Assembly: GCA_945861435.1 (NCBI GenBank)
Contig: CAMAUX010000017.1
Location: 1-64,000 of the forward strand
Direction: 5' to 3'
From: Chthoniobacter flavus
GTDB lineage: Bacteria > Verrucomicrobiota > Verrucomicrobiia > Chthoniobacterales > Chthoniobacteraceae
DNA length: 64,000 bases
Shown: one piece after another, positions 55,176-63,643 of the stretch
How the letters are laid out: each line of letters starts with the position of its first letter
How positions within the stretch are numbered: position 1 is the stretch's first letter
Notes under the pieces: model-generated
Told to the model about the DNA's origin: nothing
The model's database searches: none
Seen by the model: only the letters and a program-made list of their open reading frames with translations
Position numbers and translations under genes: made by a program

Positions 55176-55696
55176 GGCCATGCAATCTCCTGCGCGGCGA
55201 GCCGCCGGTTGATGCACTGACGCAGCGCCTGATGCAGTCGTGACAGTGCCTTGTAAATCGCAGCTTCATTGCGGCGCAGCAGCCGCGAAAGCTCCGCCCC
55301 CTTCCGCCCCTCATCATAGCGCATCCGCAGCAGGAGCCGGGATTCAACCGTCAGCCCTTCCAAACACACCCGCATCGCCTCCGCCCGCTGCCCGTGCGAG
55401 TCGGCGATGTCCTCCAGGCGTGCATCCAGAGCGTCCAGCGCCAGCTCGCTCAAAATCTCATCGAGCCGTCCTGCGCGCCGCACTTGATCAATGCCCAGAT
55501 TACGCGCCGTCACACGCGCCCAAGCCAGCACTCCGCCTTCGTCCGAAAAACTCTCACGCAGCCGCAACGCCCGCACGAGAACCTCCTGAAAAACATCCTC
55601 GGCCGCGTGCGCATCACGCACCACCGCGAATGCCCCTGCCACTAATCGCGGCCTGGCATCGAGGAGGGTTTTAACGAGCAGTTCTTCGGTCATCAT
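55172..55696 (-). CDS. ECF-type RNA polymerase sigma factor (module 2)
   Basis: The 174-residue product has region 2 at about 18-80 (GAFAVVRDAHAAEDVFQEVL, WARVTARNLGIDQVRRAGR) and region 4 at about 110-165 (LEGLTVESRLLLRMRYDEGR, KGAELSRLLRRNEAAIYKAL). A start at the first of two ATGs (55696) is assumed. It belongs to a different lineage from the sigma at 26400, judging by its region 4 (RRNEAAIYKALSRLHQALRQ against NSTAASVRVMLFRIRNLLSE). It is coupled to the membrane protein gene and heads the DUF1549/DUF1553-DUF1501 run. Confidence 0.92.
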   Translation of the reverse strand: MMTEELLVKTLLDARPRLVAGAFAVVRDAHAAEDVFQEVLVRALRLRESFSDEGGVLAWARVTARNLGIDQVRRAGRLDEILSELALDALDARLEDIADSHGQRAEAMRVCLEGLTVESRLLLRMRYDEGRKGAELSRLLRRNEAAIYKALSRLHQALRQCINRRLAAQEIAWP

Positions 55697-55792
55697 GAGA
55701 GGGACGAATAACCCGCGAAAGTCTGACTAACAAAATTGAGAGAGGAAGACACTCGCCTTCCTCCCGCCTTATTCCTGGCAGCTTCCCTCCTA

Positions 55793-56045
55793 TTACCGGC
55801 TTCTCCCGCGTGCGATGTCCGCCTTCAGCACAGCGAGGAGCTCCTTCGCTTTGCCGGGCTCTTCGGTGAAGGGATTCGTGGCCTCACCGGGATCGGCGCG
55901 GAGATTGTAGAGTGGGAACTTCGCGTTGGGCCCCCTGCCACTGGTCGCGAGGATCTTGATCTGGTGTGAAGATGCCGTCCTGCACTTCATAGACTCCCGA
56001 TGGAAGGGTGAGATCCCGATCACCTTCGCGGCTGGCGAGACAGGG
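55793..56045 (-). pseudogene. 3' remnant of an arylsulfatase gene
   Basis: The minus strand encodes a typical sulfatase C-terminus, GRGPNAKFPLYNLRADPGEA followed by TNPFTEEPGKAKELLAVLK and a final GRSR. Just upstream, in another frame, LASREGDRDLTLPSGVYEVQ then DGIFTPDQ continues the homology, where the usual sulfatase text would be like REGDWKLTLPSG. A frameshift near 55967 therefore splits the remnant, and the catalytic N-terminal domain with its Cys/Ser-x-Pro-x-Arg site is missing. It is a decayed fragment next to the module 2 sigma gene. Confidence 0.7.
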
Positions 56046-56093
56046 CCTCACAGAACAGGCAGAGGTGGCACTGAACCTAAAAACGTGAATCGA

Positions 56094-56196
56094 CGGCCCA
56101 CGGAATCCACGGACCGCACGGAAGGAATTGAAGGGAATGAGGAGGCTGAGAGTCTGTTGCGTGGTCCGTGCGTTCAGTGCGTTCCGTGGGCCATTG
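56094..56196. repeat. Imperfect palindrome built of CACGGAA-like units
   Basis: The left arm (56094-56125) reads GGCCCACGGAATCCACGGAC and continues with CGCACGGAAGG. The right arm (56161-56196) is its approximate reverse complement (GTCCGTGCG, TTCAGTGCG, TTCCGTGGG, CC). Each arm repeats a core of about 9 bp. The outermost ten bases pair perfectly. The 35 bases between the arms are purine-rich. Confidence 0.75.
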
Positions 56197-56610
56197 GGAA
56201 CTCTCCGGGTTCAGGCGACTGCTGAGTCCTCTCAGTGCCTGGGTAATTGAGGGTAACAGCCATGTCGTTACCGACTTTAAAGATCGCTCAAAGAGACGCA
56301 CCCAACATGTGAGACGGAAACGGGGTGATTTTAAGCTGCAAATTCCGGTTCCACAGAAACTCCCATCAGATCCGACAAGTTTTCATCGCCGCATTGAGGT
56401 TTAATTGAGAGTGAAGGGCATCGAGTGAACCTCGGTGATCCTCCCGACCCATAATCAGGCACCTCCCAATGCCCTTAACTCAGTGCCATTCGGGACAGGC
56501 ACGCCTTCAGCCGGCCCGGCCGAGGTGCCCGCGGCGGCGTACGGCCGGTGGCTCTGAGGGGCCGCACGAGGCAGTTGATCAAAGACCCAGACAGCCGCGG
56601 CGCTGCACGG

Positions 56611-58263
56611 TCATTCCAGCGAGGACCAGCGCACCGATGCAGCCACGCGGCTCATGAGCAGATAGACGACGGCCGCGATCAGTGCCTCACCCAGAAGAAA
56701 CCACACAAACCAGCCCGTGGAAAACGCCCAGAGAGAGACTCCGCCCAACGCCAGAGACACGAACATGACCACAAGCTGGCGGAGACCGCGCCCTGCCGCA
56801 TTGACCCCCTCCGGAGGCTGCGAGATCGGCACCGCATGGCCGCGCAGGCATGGAATGAGCGCATAAACCGGCAGCAGGATCAACCCCGGCAGCATCAGGG
56901 CGAATTGCTTGGCACCGATGCCCACCAGCCACAAAATCACGCCGTAGAGCAGAAGCGCTGGCAGCACGAGCAGGCACATCACGGCCACCCGCGCGCCATG
57001 GCAAAGCGATGCAGGGCCGGGCGTCGGAGCAGCACGGAAAATTTCGGCAGCGCGCCATTGCTGCGAAGTTTCCAGGAGGCCCAAAGCGACAAGAGGCAGG
57101 ATTCCGAGATAACAACTCGAGAAGGGCACCAATATGGACAAGCCGGAGAATGCCCCACCGTTATCACTGGCACTGAAGAAAGGGATCAGCGGCATGACGA
57201 GCATCGGCGCGAGACCCGGAAATACGCGCAGTTTGGTGTCGCGGTCCCGCATCAGATACGCGGTGGCGAGCAGGAACGAAGCGCGGGACACGGAGTCGCG
57301 CAGCCACCAGCGCAGCGGGGGCGCGTGGACGAGTTGTGAAAGCAGGCCCCGCCCGGACTTGCGTGGCCCGGGGGTGGATCCGGTGGCTTCATTAACGGCC
57401 TGCAGGCCTGCGCCATAGGTCTGGGCGAGTTTGCCGAAAGCGAGCCAAAGCACCAACACCGTGAGCAACACGCCCGCGACGGCCATGGCCCAAGACCCTT
57501 TGCCATGGCTGCCCGCGAGCGCGTCATCCAGTCCGGCAAACCATGCGGGCGGGAGAAGCCACATCCACCACGCATCGGGCTGCACATGCATCTGACGGCC
57601 GAAACGAGCGATGAGTTGGGGCGCCACCTGGCTGCCGACCACAAAGCCCACGGTCATCAAGACCTGTGCCGCTGTCATCACCGTGTCGAGCCGTTCACGC
57701 CCAAACCAGCGCAGGCAGAGCTGATACACCAGCACCACGCTGCCGGTGCAAAAAAGCGCCTGCAAAACGGTCGAGAATGCATGGGAAACGGGGAAGAACC
57801 ACCCGCCGTCCGAGGCAGCCACACCGACGAAAAATCCGACGAGGTTGAACGCCCCGGCCATCCAGAGCGACATGCGGAGCAGCACTTGAATTTTCGCACG
57901 CAGCAGTGCTTTTGATGTCACCGGACGATGCCCGAGGATGTCCGCCTCCTCCTTGTTGAAGAGCATCTCGCCCGCCGAAGAGGCAATGTAGGTGCCCAGA
58001 AAAAGGAGCGTCATCGCGTGGAGATAAATCGCGAGCGTGAAGACCGGCTGCGACAGGGAGGTCAGCGCCATACAGCCGGCGAACGCATAGAAGCCGAGGA
58101 TGAGCTTGAGCTTCCAGCCCACGGACTTCGGAACACCCGCCTTCTTCAAGCCCCGCACCGCGCGCCCACGCAGGAAGAGGGTCAGGAAAAGTTTACCCAA
58201 AGCGCGTTCCGGTGTCGGAGCACGCGAGGGCAGCAGCGGCGAAGATGGCGAAGGCGCGCTCAT
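56611..58263 (-). CDS. ABC transporter permease-like membrane protein
   Basis: The 550-residue product has about twelve hydrophobic segments and a cytoplasmic stretch near 290-325 (GSTPGPRKSGRGLLSQLVHA). Helices include KLILGFYAFAGCMALTSLSQ, YLHAMTLLFLGTYIASSAGE, VAGVLLTVLVLWLAFGKLAQ and LLVLPALLLYGVILWLVGIG. Its start overlaps the stop of an ABC ATPase gene (ATGA), so it is the membrane half of that exporter. No family with known substrate is recognised; the layout is of the ABC-2 kind. Confidence 0.82.
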   Translation of the reverse strand: MSAPSPSSPLLPSRAPTPERALGKLFLTLFLRGRAVRGLKKAGVPKSVGWKLKLILGFYAFAGCMALTSLSQPVFTLAIYLHAMTLLFLGTYIASSAGEMLFNKEEADILGHRPVTSKALLRAKIQVLLRMSLWMAGAFNLVGFFVGVAASDGGWFFPVSHAFSTVLQALFCTGSVVLVYQLCLRWFGRERLDTVMTAAQVLMTVGFVVGSQVAPQLIARFGRQMHVQPDAWWMWLLPPAWFAGLDDALAGSHGKGSWAMAVAGVLLTVLVLWLAFGKLAQTYGAGLQAVNEATGSTPGPRKSGRGLLSQLVHAPPLRWWLRDSVSRASFLLATAYLMRDRDTKLRVFPGLAPMLVMPLIPFFSASDNGGAFSGLSILVPFSSCYLGILPLVALGLLETSQQWRAAEIFRAAPTPGPASLCHGARVAVMCLLVLPALLLYGVILWLVGIGAKQFALMLPGLILLPVYALIPCLRGHAVPISQPPEGVNAAGRGLRQLVVMFVSLALGGVSLWAFSTGWFVWFLLGEALIAAVVYLLMSRVAASVRWSSLE

Positions 58264-59030
58264 GAGCGGAAGGTCATCGCGAAATCTTTGGCCCGGCGTT
58301 CGAGCTCCGCGCCACCGGTCAGATCAGTGAAGAGCCGCTCCAGCGTTCCGGCGTTGCGCGCCGCGATCAATTCGTCCGGGCGTCCGTCCGCGAGCAAACG
58401 GCCCTTGTCGATGATGATCACGCGGTCGCATACCCGCTCCACGACATCGAGGATGTGCGAGCTGTACACGATGGTCTTGCCCTCGCGGGCGAGCGTTTGG
58501 ATGAGCGCCTTGAACCCCACCGCCGCATTGGCGTCGAGGCCGTCGAGTGGTTCGTCGAAAAAGACCACCGGCGGGTTGTGCAGCAGCGCGGCCGTGATGA
58601 CGACCTTGTGCTTCATCCCCTTCGAGTAGGCCCCGAGCAGTTTGTCCGTGAGCGTCTCGAAACTCAGATCAAAGAAGGCGATAAACTGGCGGATCCGCGC
58701 CACGGCGGCGTCCTCCGGAATGCCGTAAAGCGCAGCGATCATTACCAGATACTCCAGACCCGTGAGCGATTCAAAGACGGCGCCGGATTCCGGCACGAAG
58801 CCGATGTGCCGCTTCACTTCCAGCGTGTCGCGCCGGAGGTCGAAACCGCAGATCGTGGCCGTGCCATCCGTAGGCTCTACAATGCCGGTGAGCATCTTGA
58901 GCGTCGTGGATTTACCCGCACCGTTGGGGCCGAGAAATCCCACGATTTGCCCCGCCGGCACCACGAAGGAAAGGGCATCGACGGCGGTCTGGTATCCAAA
59001 TCGTTTGGTGAGGTTGTGTGCGGAGATCAT
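58260..59030 (-). CDS. ABC transporter ATP-binding protein
   Basis: The ATG at 59030 gives 256 residues and the usual N-terminus MISAHNLTKRFGYQTAVDAL. Walker A is GPNGAGKST, the Q-loop region lies near GFVPESGAVFESLTG, the signature is YSKGMKHKV (a YSxGM form common in ABC-2 exporters), and Walker B is VVFFDEPLDGLD. The switch His is in YSSHILDVVERVCDRV. It powers the permease encoded immediately downstream in an overlapping frame. Confidence 0.93.
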   Translation of the reverse strand: MISAHNLTKRFGYQTAVDALSFVVPAGQIVGFLGPNGAGKSTTLKMLTGIVEPTDGTATICGFDLRRDTLEVKRHIGFVPESGAVFESLTGLEYLVMIAALYGIPEDAAVARIRQFIAFFDLSFETLTDKLLGAYSKGMKHKVVITAALLHNPPVVFFDEPLDGLDANAAVGFKALIQTLAREGKTIVYSSHILDVVERVCDRVIIIDKGRLLADGRPDELIAARNAGTLERLFTDLTGGAELERRAKDFAMTFRS

Positions 59031-59414
59031 CGGGGTGTGAGAATGGTGCGGACTGACGACGTGGGAGAAGCCGGAACGGGAAAGCGTTGAACTCCACTGG
59101 ATCATCAAGGCCTCTGCCTTCCGGTGAAGCCTGACCGAGGAGAACCCGAAGCTGAAAGTATATCTCCGTTATGCGCGAGCCCCGATAAGCACCATCGGAC
59201 CTGCCCCAATCGGCTTGCCATCAACTCGACAAAAAACGAGGCGGACAAGTGCGCCTCTTCAAGCCTCCCTCGGTCCCTCCGAAAGATCTTTCCCATCAAG
59301 GCAACGCGTCCCATGCGCCCCCCGATGGACCCCCGACCGGAGCCGCGCGCCCCACCCGTCACCACACTCTCCGCGTGACAGAACCCGCTCCCCCATGGCA
59401 AACCTCCCACCCCT
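59031..59414. other. Divergent intergenic region
   Basis: No gene is supported. It lies between the divergent ABC ATPase and secreted cyclophilin starts and should hold both promoters. I see no strong palindrome or RNA structure. Confidence 0.3.
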
Positions 59415-60008
59415 ATGAAACTCCTTCTCGCCACAGTCCTTAGCCTCTCCATCGGTCTTCTCTCCGCCGCACACGCACAAGACGCGAAGCCCGATGCAAA
59501 AGCCGACGCCAAACTGGTCGCCGTTCTCAAAACCAACCTCGGCGAAATGGTGCTCGAGTTCTGGCCCGACGTCGCCCCCAAGCACGTCGAAAACTTCATC
59601 ACTCTCGCCAACAAGGGATTCTACGACGGCACCGCATTCCACCGCGTGATCAAAGGTTTCATGATCCAAGGCGGCGACCCGCTCACCAAGGATGAGAGCC
59701 AGTCCGCGCGCTGGGGCACCGGCGACCCCGGCTACAAGATCAAGGCGGAATTCAACAAGCGCCCACATGTCCGCGGCGTTCTCTCCATGGCACGCAGCCA
59801 AAACCCCGACTCCGCAGGCAGCCAGTTTTTCATCTGCCACGGCAGCCCCTCCTTCCTCGACGGCCAGTACACCGCCTTCGGCAAGCTGATCGAGGGCGAC
59901 GACGTCCTCGAAAAAATCGCCACCACACCCACCGCACCTGGCGATCGGCCGCTCACCCGCGTCACGCTCGAGAGCGTCAAGATCGTCCCGGCGGACTCGG
60001 CGAAGTAG
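59415..60008 (+). CDS. Secreted cyclophilin-type peptidyl-prolyl isomerase
   Basis: The 197-residue product has a signal peptide (LLLATVLSLSIGLLSAAHAQ, cleavage after AHA) and a short Lys/Asp/Ala linker. The cyclophilin fold follows: LKTNLGEMVLEFWPDVAPKH, FYDGTAFHRVIKGFMIQGGD (catalytic Arg), LSMARSQNPDSAGSQFFICH and YTAFGKLIEGDDVLEKIA. It should assist folding of exported proteins in the periplasm. A strong candidate terminator follows its stop. Confidence 0.94.
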   Translation: MKLLLATVLSLSIGLLSAAHAQDAKPDAKADAKLVAVLKTNLGEMVLEFWPDVAPKHVENFITLANKGFYDGTAFHRVIKGFMIQGGDPLTKDESQSARWGTGDPGYKIKAEFNKRPHVRGVLSMARSQNPDSAGSQFFICHGSPSFLDGQYTAFGKLIEGDDVLEKIATTPTAPGDRPLTRVTLESVKIVPADSAK

Positions 60009-60010
60009 CC

Positions 60011-60064
60011 GCGCTCCGGCGCAGGCAGCGGCGCAACACTGGCGCCACCGCGCTCGTTTTTTTT
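60011..60064 (+). terminator. Candidate intrinsic terminator after the secreted cyclophilin
   Basis: GCGCTCCGGCGC (60011-60022) can pair, with two mismatches, with GCGCCACCGCGC (about 60042-60053). An inner GGCGC/GCGCC stem lies within. Three bases later comes a run of eight T (60057-60064). Stem plus T-run directly after the stop fits a Rho-independent terminator. Confidence 0.6.
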
Positions 60065-60112
60065 GCTCGCCTCCCATGGGTAAACCCCGGAGGTTCCGAC
60101 CCCATTTTTCCC

Positions 60113-61003
60113 ATGGCTGCCCAACCCCACAAAGTGAAGCTCGGCCTCGTGCAGATGCGCTGCACCGCCGATCCGAAAGAGAACCTCGCCAACGCCCTGT
60201 CCAAGGCAGCGGAGGCCGCACAACGCGGCGCCCAGATCATCTGCCTGCAGGAGCTCTTCACCTCCCTCTACTTCTGCCAGATCGAGGACCACAAATACTT
60301 CCAGCTCGCTGAGGAAATCCCGGGACCCACCACGGACAAGCTCTGCGAGTTCGCGCGCGCACATCAGGTCGTCCTCGTCGCATCCCTCTTCGAACGCCGC
60401 AGCGCGGGCCTCTACCACAACACCGCCGCCATCATCGATGCCGACGGCTCCTACCTCGGCAAGTATCGCAAGATGCACATCCCGGACGACCCGTCCTTCT
60501 ACGAAAAATTCTACTTCACCCCGGGCGACCTCGGCTTCCGGTCATGGCAGACCCGCTACGCCAAAATCGGTGTCTGCATTTGCTGGGACCAATGGTACCC
60601 GGAAGCCGCGCGCCTCACTGCGCTTCACGGCGCGCAGATCCTCTTTTACCCGACCGCCATCGGCTGGCATCCCGCGGAGAAAGCCGAGTTCGGCCAGCGC
60701 CAGCATTCTTCATGGGAAACCATCCAGCGCGGCCACGCCATCGCCAACGGCTGCTACGTCGCCGTTCCCAACCGCGTCGGCCATGAAGCGCCGGACGGCG
60801 GCCCGGGCCTCGAGTTCTGGGGACAGAGCTTCGTCGCGGACCCCTCGGGAACCCTCATCGCCAAAGCCTCCCCGGACCAGGAGGAAATCATGATCGTGGA
60901 AGTCGACCTCGACGCCCTCGATACGCAGCGCACCCACTGGCCTTTCTTCCGCGACCGCCGCATCGACGCCTACGGCCAGATCCAGCAGCGCTTTATCGAC
61001 TAA
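60113..61003 (+). CDS. aguB: N-carbamoylputrescine amidase
   Basis: AguB hydrolyses N-carbamoylputrescine to putrescine, CO2 and ammonia. The 296-residue nitrilase-fold product shows the Glu-Lys-Cys triad: Glu47 in LQELFTSLYFCQ, Lys120 in KYRKMHIPDDPSFYEKFYF and Cys157 in IGVCICWDQWYPEAARL. The conserved FYPTAIGWHP and VAVPNRVGHE segments are typical of carbamoylputrescine amidases rather than general nitrilases. It is followed 3 bp later by aguA, giving the complete two-step agmatine route. Confidence 0.95.
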   Translation: MAAQPHKVKLGLVQMRCTADPKENLANALSKAAEAAQRGAQIICLQELFTSLYFCQIEDHKYFQLAEEIPGPTTDKLCEFARAHQVVLVASLFERRSAGLYHNTAAIIDADGSYLGKYRKMHIPDDPSFYEKFYFTPGDLGFRSWQTRYAKIGVCICWDQWYPEAARLTALHGAQILFYPTAIGWHPAEKAEFGQRQHSSWETIQRGHAIANGCYVAVPNRVGHEAPDGGPGLEFWGQSFVADPSGTLIAKASPDQEEIMIVEVDLDALDTQRTHWPFFRDRRIDAYGQIQQRFID

Positions 61004-61006
61004 TCC

Positions 61007-62077
61007 ATGACCAGCGTCTCCACCCTCCCCACCGGAACTCTTCCAACATCCCTCGGCTACCGCATGCCCGCCGAATGGGAAGCGCACACCGCCACATGGC
61101 TCTCATGGCCACGCCGCGACGGCATCAGCTTCCCAGGCGCCTACGACCGCATCCTGCCTGCGCTCGCCAAGATGGTCGATGCACTCGCCGATTCTGAACC
61201 CGTCCGGATCAACGTCTGCAGCCCGGAGCACGAGGCCGACGTCCGCAAGATCCTCGCTGGGGCACGCGCACGCACCGCCCACGTAGAGTTCTTCCACATC
61301 CCCACCAACGAACCCTGGTGCCGCGACCACGGCCCCATCTTCCTCACCCGCTCCGAGGAACCGCGCCTCCTCGCTCTCGACTGGGATTACAACGCATGGG
61401 GCTGGAAATACCCACCCTTCGACGACGACGACGTGGTTCCCACAAAAATCGCCGAGCACCTCGGCCTCCCCGTCCTCTCGCCGGGCATGATCCTCGAGGG
61501 CGGCTCCATCGACGTCAACGGACAGGGCACGCTGCTCACCACCAAGTCCTGCCTCCTCAATCCCAACCGCAACCCCGACCTCACCCAGGCACAGATCGAA
61601 GCCAGCCTGCGCGACCACCTTGGGATCGAGAAAATCCTCTGGCTCGGCGACGGCATTGAGGGAGACGACACGGACGGCCACATCGACGACCTCACCCGCT
61701 TCGTCAACCCCACGACCGTCGTCACCGTGGTCGAGGAGGACTCCAACGACTCCAACCACGAGCCCCTCCGACACAACCTCGAGCTCCTGCGCACCATGGA
61801 GACCGCGCGCGGCGAACCCCTCCGGATCCACACCCTGCCGATGCCCTCCAAGATCGTGCGCGAGGGTCAGCGTCTGCCCGCCAGCTACGCCAACTTTTAC
61901 ATCGCCAACAAGGTGGTCCTCCTGCCGACTTTCGCTGACAACAATGACCGCTGGGCCGTTTCCGTCTTGCAGGAACTTTTCTCCACTCGCAAAATAGTCC
62001 CGATCGACTGCCGCGAACTGATTTGGGGCCTCGGTGCCTTCCATTGCCTGACGCAGCAGCAACCAGCCACCCCCTGA
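61007..62077 (+). CDS. aguA: Agmatine deiminase
   Basis: AguA converts agmatine to N-carbamoylputrescine and ammonia, the step before AguB. The 356-residue product has the family pieces RMPAEWEAHTATWLSWPRRD, TNEPWCRDHGPIFL, EGGSIDVNGQGTLLTTKSCL, the Asp/His segment GDDTDGHIDDLTRFV, and the catalytic Cys347 in GLGAFHCLTQQQP. It is the usual 350-370 residues. With aubB-type coupling replaced here by a 3-bp gap, aguB and aguA should be one transcript. No speA or other arginine decarboxylase gene is in the window. Confidence 0.95.
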   Translation: MTSVSTLPTGTLPTSLGYRMPAEWEAHTATWLSWPRRDGISFPGAYDRILPALAKMVDALADSEPVRINVCSPEHEADVRKILAGARARTAHVEFFHIPTNEPWCRDHGPIFLTRSEEPRLLALDWDYNAWGWKYPPFDDDDVVPTKIAEHLGLPVLSPGMILEGGSIDVNGQGTLLTTKSCLLNPNRNPDLTQAQIEASLRDHLGIEKILWLGDGIEGDDTDGHIDDLTRFVNPTTVVTVVEEDSNDSNHEPLRHNLELLRTMETARGEPLRIHTLPMPSKIVREGQRLPASYANFYIANKVVLLPTFADNNDRWAVSVLQELFSTRKIVPIDCRELIWGLGAFHCLTQQQPATP

Positions 62078-62100
62078 ACCGCCCATGTGGGCGACCCACC

Positions 62101-63441
62101 ATGCATCGCCCATTCACCCACCGCCTCCTCGCACTGCTGTGCCTCTGCACGGCGCTCGCCACTGCCTCCCCACGGGCCCAAGCGCAGTCATCCTCCACTC
62201 AGTCCGGCGCCCACGAGTTCGACCGACTCCTCGACAACGCCGCGCTCTGGAACCTCACTCCTGACGAGTTCCAGTCCGCATCCGCCGGCCTTCCTTTCGC
62301 CTGGACCTCCAGCGCCAAGGACTCCGCACGCGCGAGCAAGGACTCCAAGCAGAGCATGTCTCTCTTTAGCGTCCCGGTCGTCGAATACCTCGCACGTTTC
62401 GAAGCCGGGAAGCTCAGCCAGATGACCGCCATCTTTTACGCAAGGGGCGATGCGGGCTCACTCACCAAAGACCAATACGAGGCTCTCGTGCGCAAATGCG
62501 TCGAATCCCTCACACAGAAAACCGCGGCCAAACCCGTCCCCCGCGGCAAAGACCCCACCAACGCCGTCAAGGCCGACGGCATCATGTGGCAGAACCCCAA
62601 AGGCTACTTTCTCCTCGAATACAGCGCCGTGCGCGAGGTGAAGACCCGCAATATCGACTTCCGCGCTGAGTTCGTGCGCCTCGAAATCACCTCCCCCCAG
62701 AAGAAAACCACCGGCTTCGCCACCGCTCCCACGCGGCCGCGCTTCACTGGCGCCCTCCACATCGAACGCAACCCCGCTTCCGGCGAGGTACGGATCAAGG
62801 ACGTGCCCATGGTCGACCAAGGCCAGAAGGGCTACTGCGTGGTCGCATCCACCGAGCGTGTCATGCGCTACTACGGCGCCGAGGTGGATGCCAACGAGCT
62901 CGCGCAAATCGCCAATTCCGATGCAGAACGCGGCACCAGCTCCGCCGCCATGCTCAGCGCACTCAAGAAGACCGCCTCCCGCCTCAAAGTCCGCGTCCGC
63001 GAACTCGAGGAGCAGGACGTGAAGGGCATCCTTGAACTGATCAAGGATTACAACCGCGCCGCCAAGCGCGCCAAGTCCCCGGAACTCCCGGATCCGGGCC
63101 GTATGATCGATGTCGGCGCGATCTACTCCCGAATGCAACTCCCCATCCTCAAGGATGCGCGCACCCACAACAAAGCCGACCTCGACCGCTTCCAACGCAA
63201 GGTGCAGACCCATGTCGACCAAGGCATCCCCCTCCTCTGGGGCGTCCAACTCGGCCTCGTATCAGAAAAAGGCGTGCCCCAGTCCGGAGGCGGCCACATG
63301 CGCCTGATCATCGGCTACAACACGAAGACGAAGGAAATCCTCTTCAGCGATAGCTGGGGCGCAGGGCACGAATGCAAATCCATGGCCATGGACGACGCAT
63401 GGACCATCACCACGGGCCTCACCGTGATCGAGCCCCTCTAA
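62101..63441 (+). CDS. Exported C39-like cysteine peptidase family protein
   Basis: The ATG at 62101, 23 bp after aguA, gives 446 residues and a signal peptide (HRLLALLCLCTALATASPRA). The N-terminal 220 residues form an unrecognised domain. From 235 on a C39-like papain fold is visible: VPMVDQGQKGYCVVASTERV with Cys246, GGGHMRLIIGYN with His399 and ILFSDSWGAGHE with Asp417, a plausible Cys-His-Asp triad. C39-like proteins process leader peptides or other periplasmic substrates; none can be named here. It lacks an ABC transporter fusion. Confidence 0.78.
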   Translation: MHRPFTHRLLALLCLCTALATASPRAQAQSSSTQSGAHEFDRLLDNAALWNLTPDEFQSASAGLPFAWTSSAKDSARASKDSKQSMSLFSVPVVEYLARFEAGKLSQMTAIFYARGDAGSLTKDQYEALVRKCVESLTQKTAAKPVPRGKDPTNAVKADGIMWQNPKGYFLLEYSAVREVKTRNIDFRAEFVRLEITSPQKKTTGFATAPTRPRFTGALHIERNPASGEVRIKDVPMVDQGQKGYCVVASTERVMRYYGAEVDANELAQIANSDAERGTSSAAMLSALKKTASRLKVRVRELEEQDVKGILELIKDYNRAAKRAKSPELPDPGRMIDVGAIYSRMQLPILKDARTHNKADLDRFQRKVQTHVDQGIPLLWGVQLGLVSEKGVPQSGGGHMRLIIGYNTKTKEILFSDSWGAGHECKSMAMDDAWTITTGLTVIEPL

Positions 63442-63643
63442 ACCCCGGCCGGCAAATACCGGACCGTCATCCCGTCTTTCTCAGCGGTGGCGGCCCGAGG
63501 GGAGGCAGATCGGAGGAAGGTTTTTGGGGGAAAAGAGAGCTTGTCGGGTGGCAATAAAGCCGCTTACCGGTCCGTAATCATTGCGTTCGCCGGGTTTGAC
63601 CTCGGGGCCCCCTCGACCCTACAATCGGGCCACATCCCGTACC

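Larger units (their letters stand above)
55697..56610. other. Non-coding stretch with sulfatase remnant and palindromic repeat
   Basis: Apart from the sulfatase remnant and the imperfect palindrome at 56094-56196, no gene is seen. The part from 56200 to 56610 has no open frame of convincing composition. The gap suggests a site of deletion and decay at the right edge of the accessory region. Confidence 0.5.
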
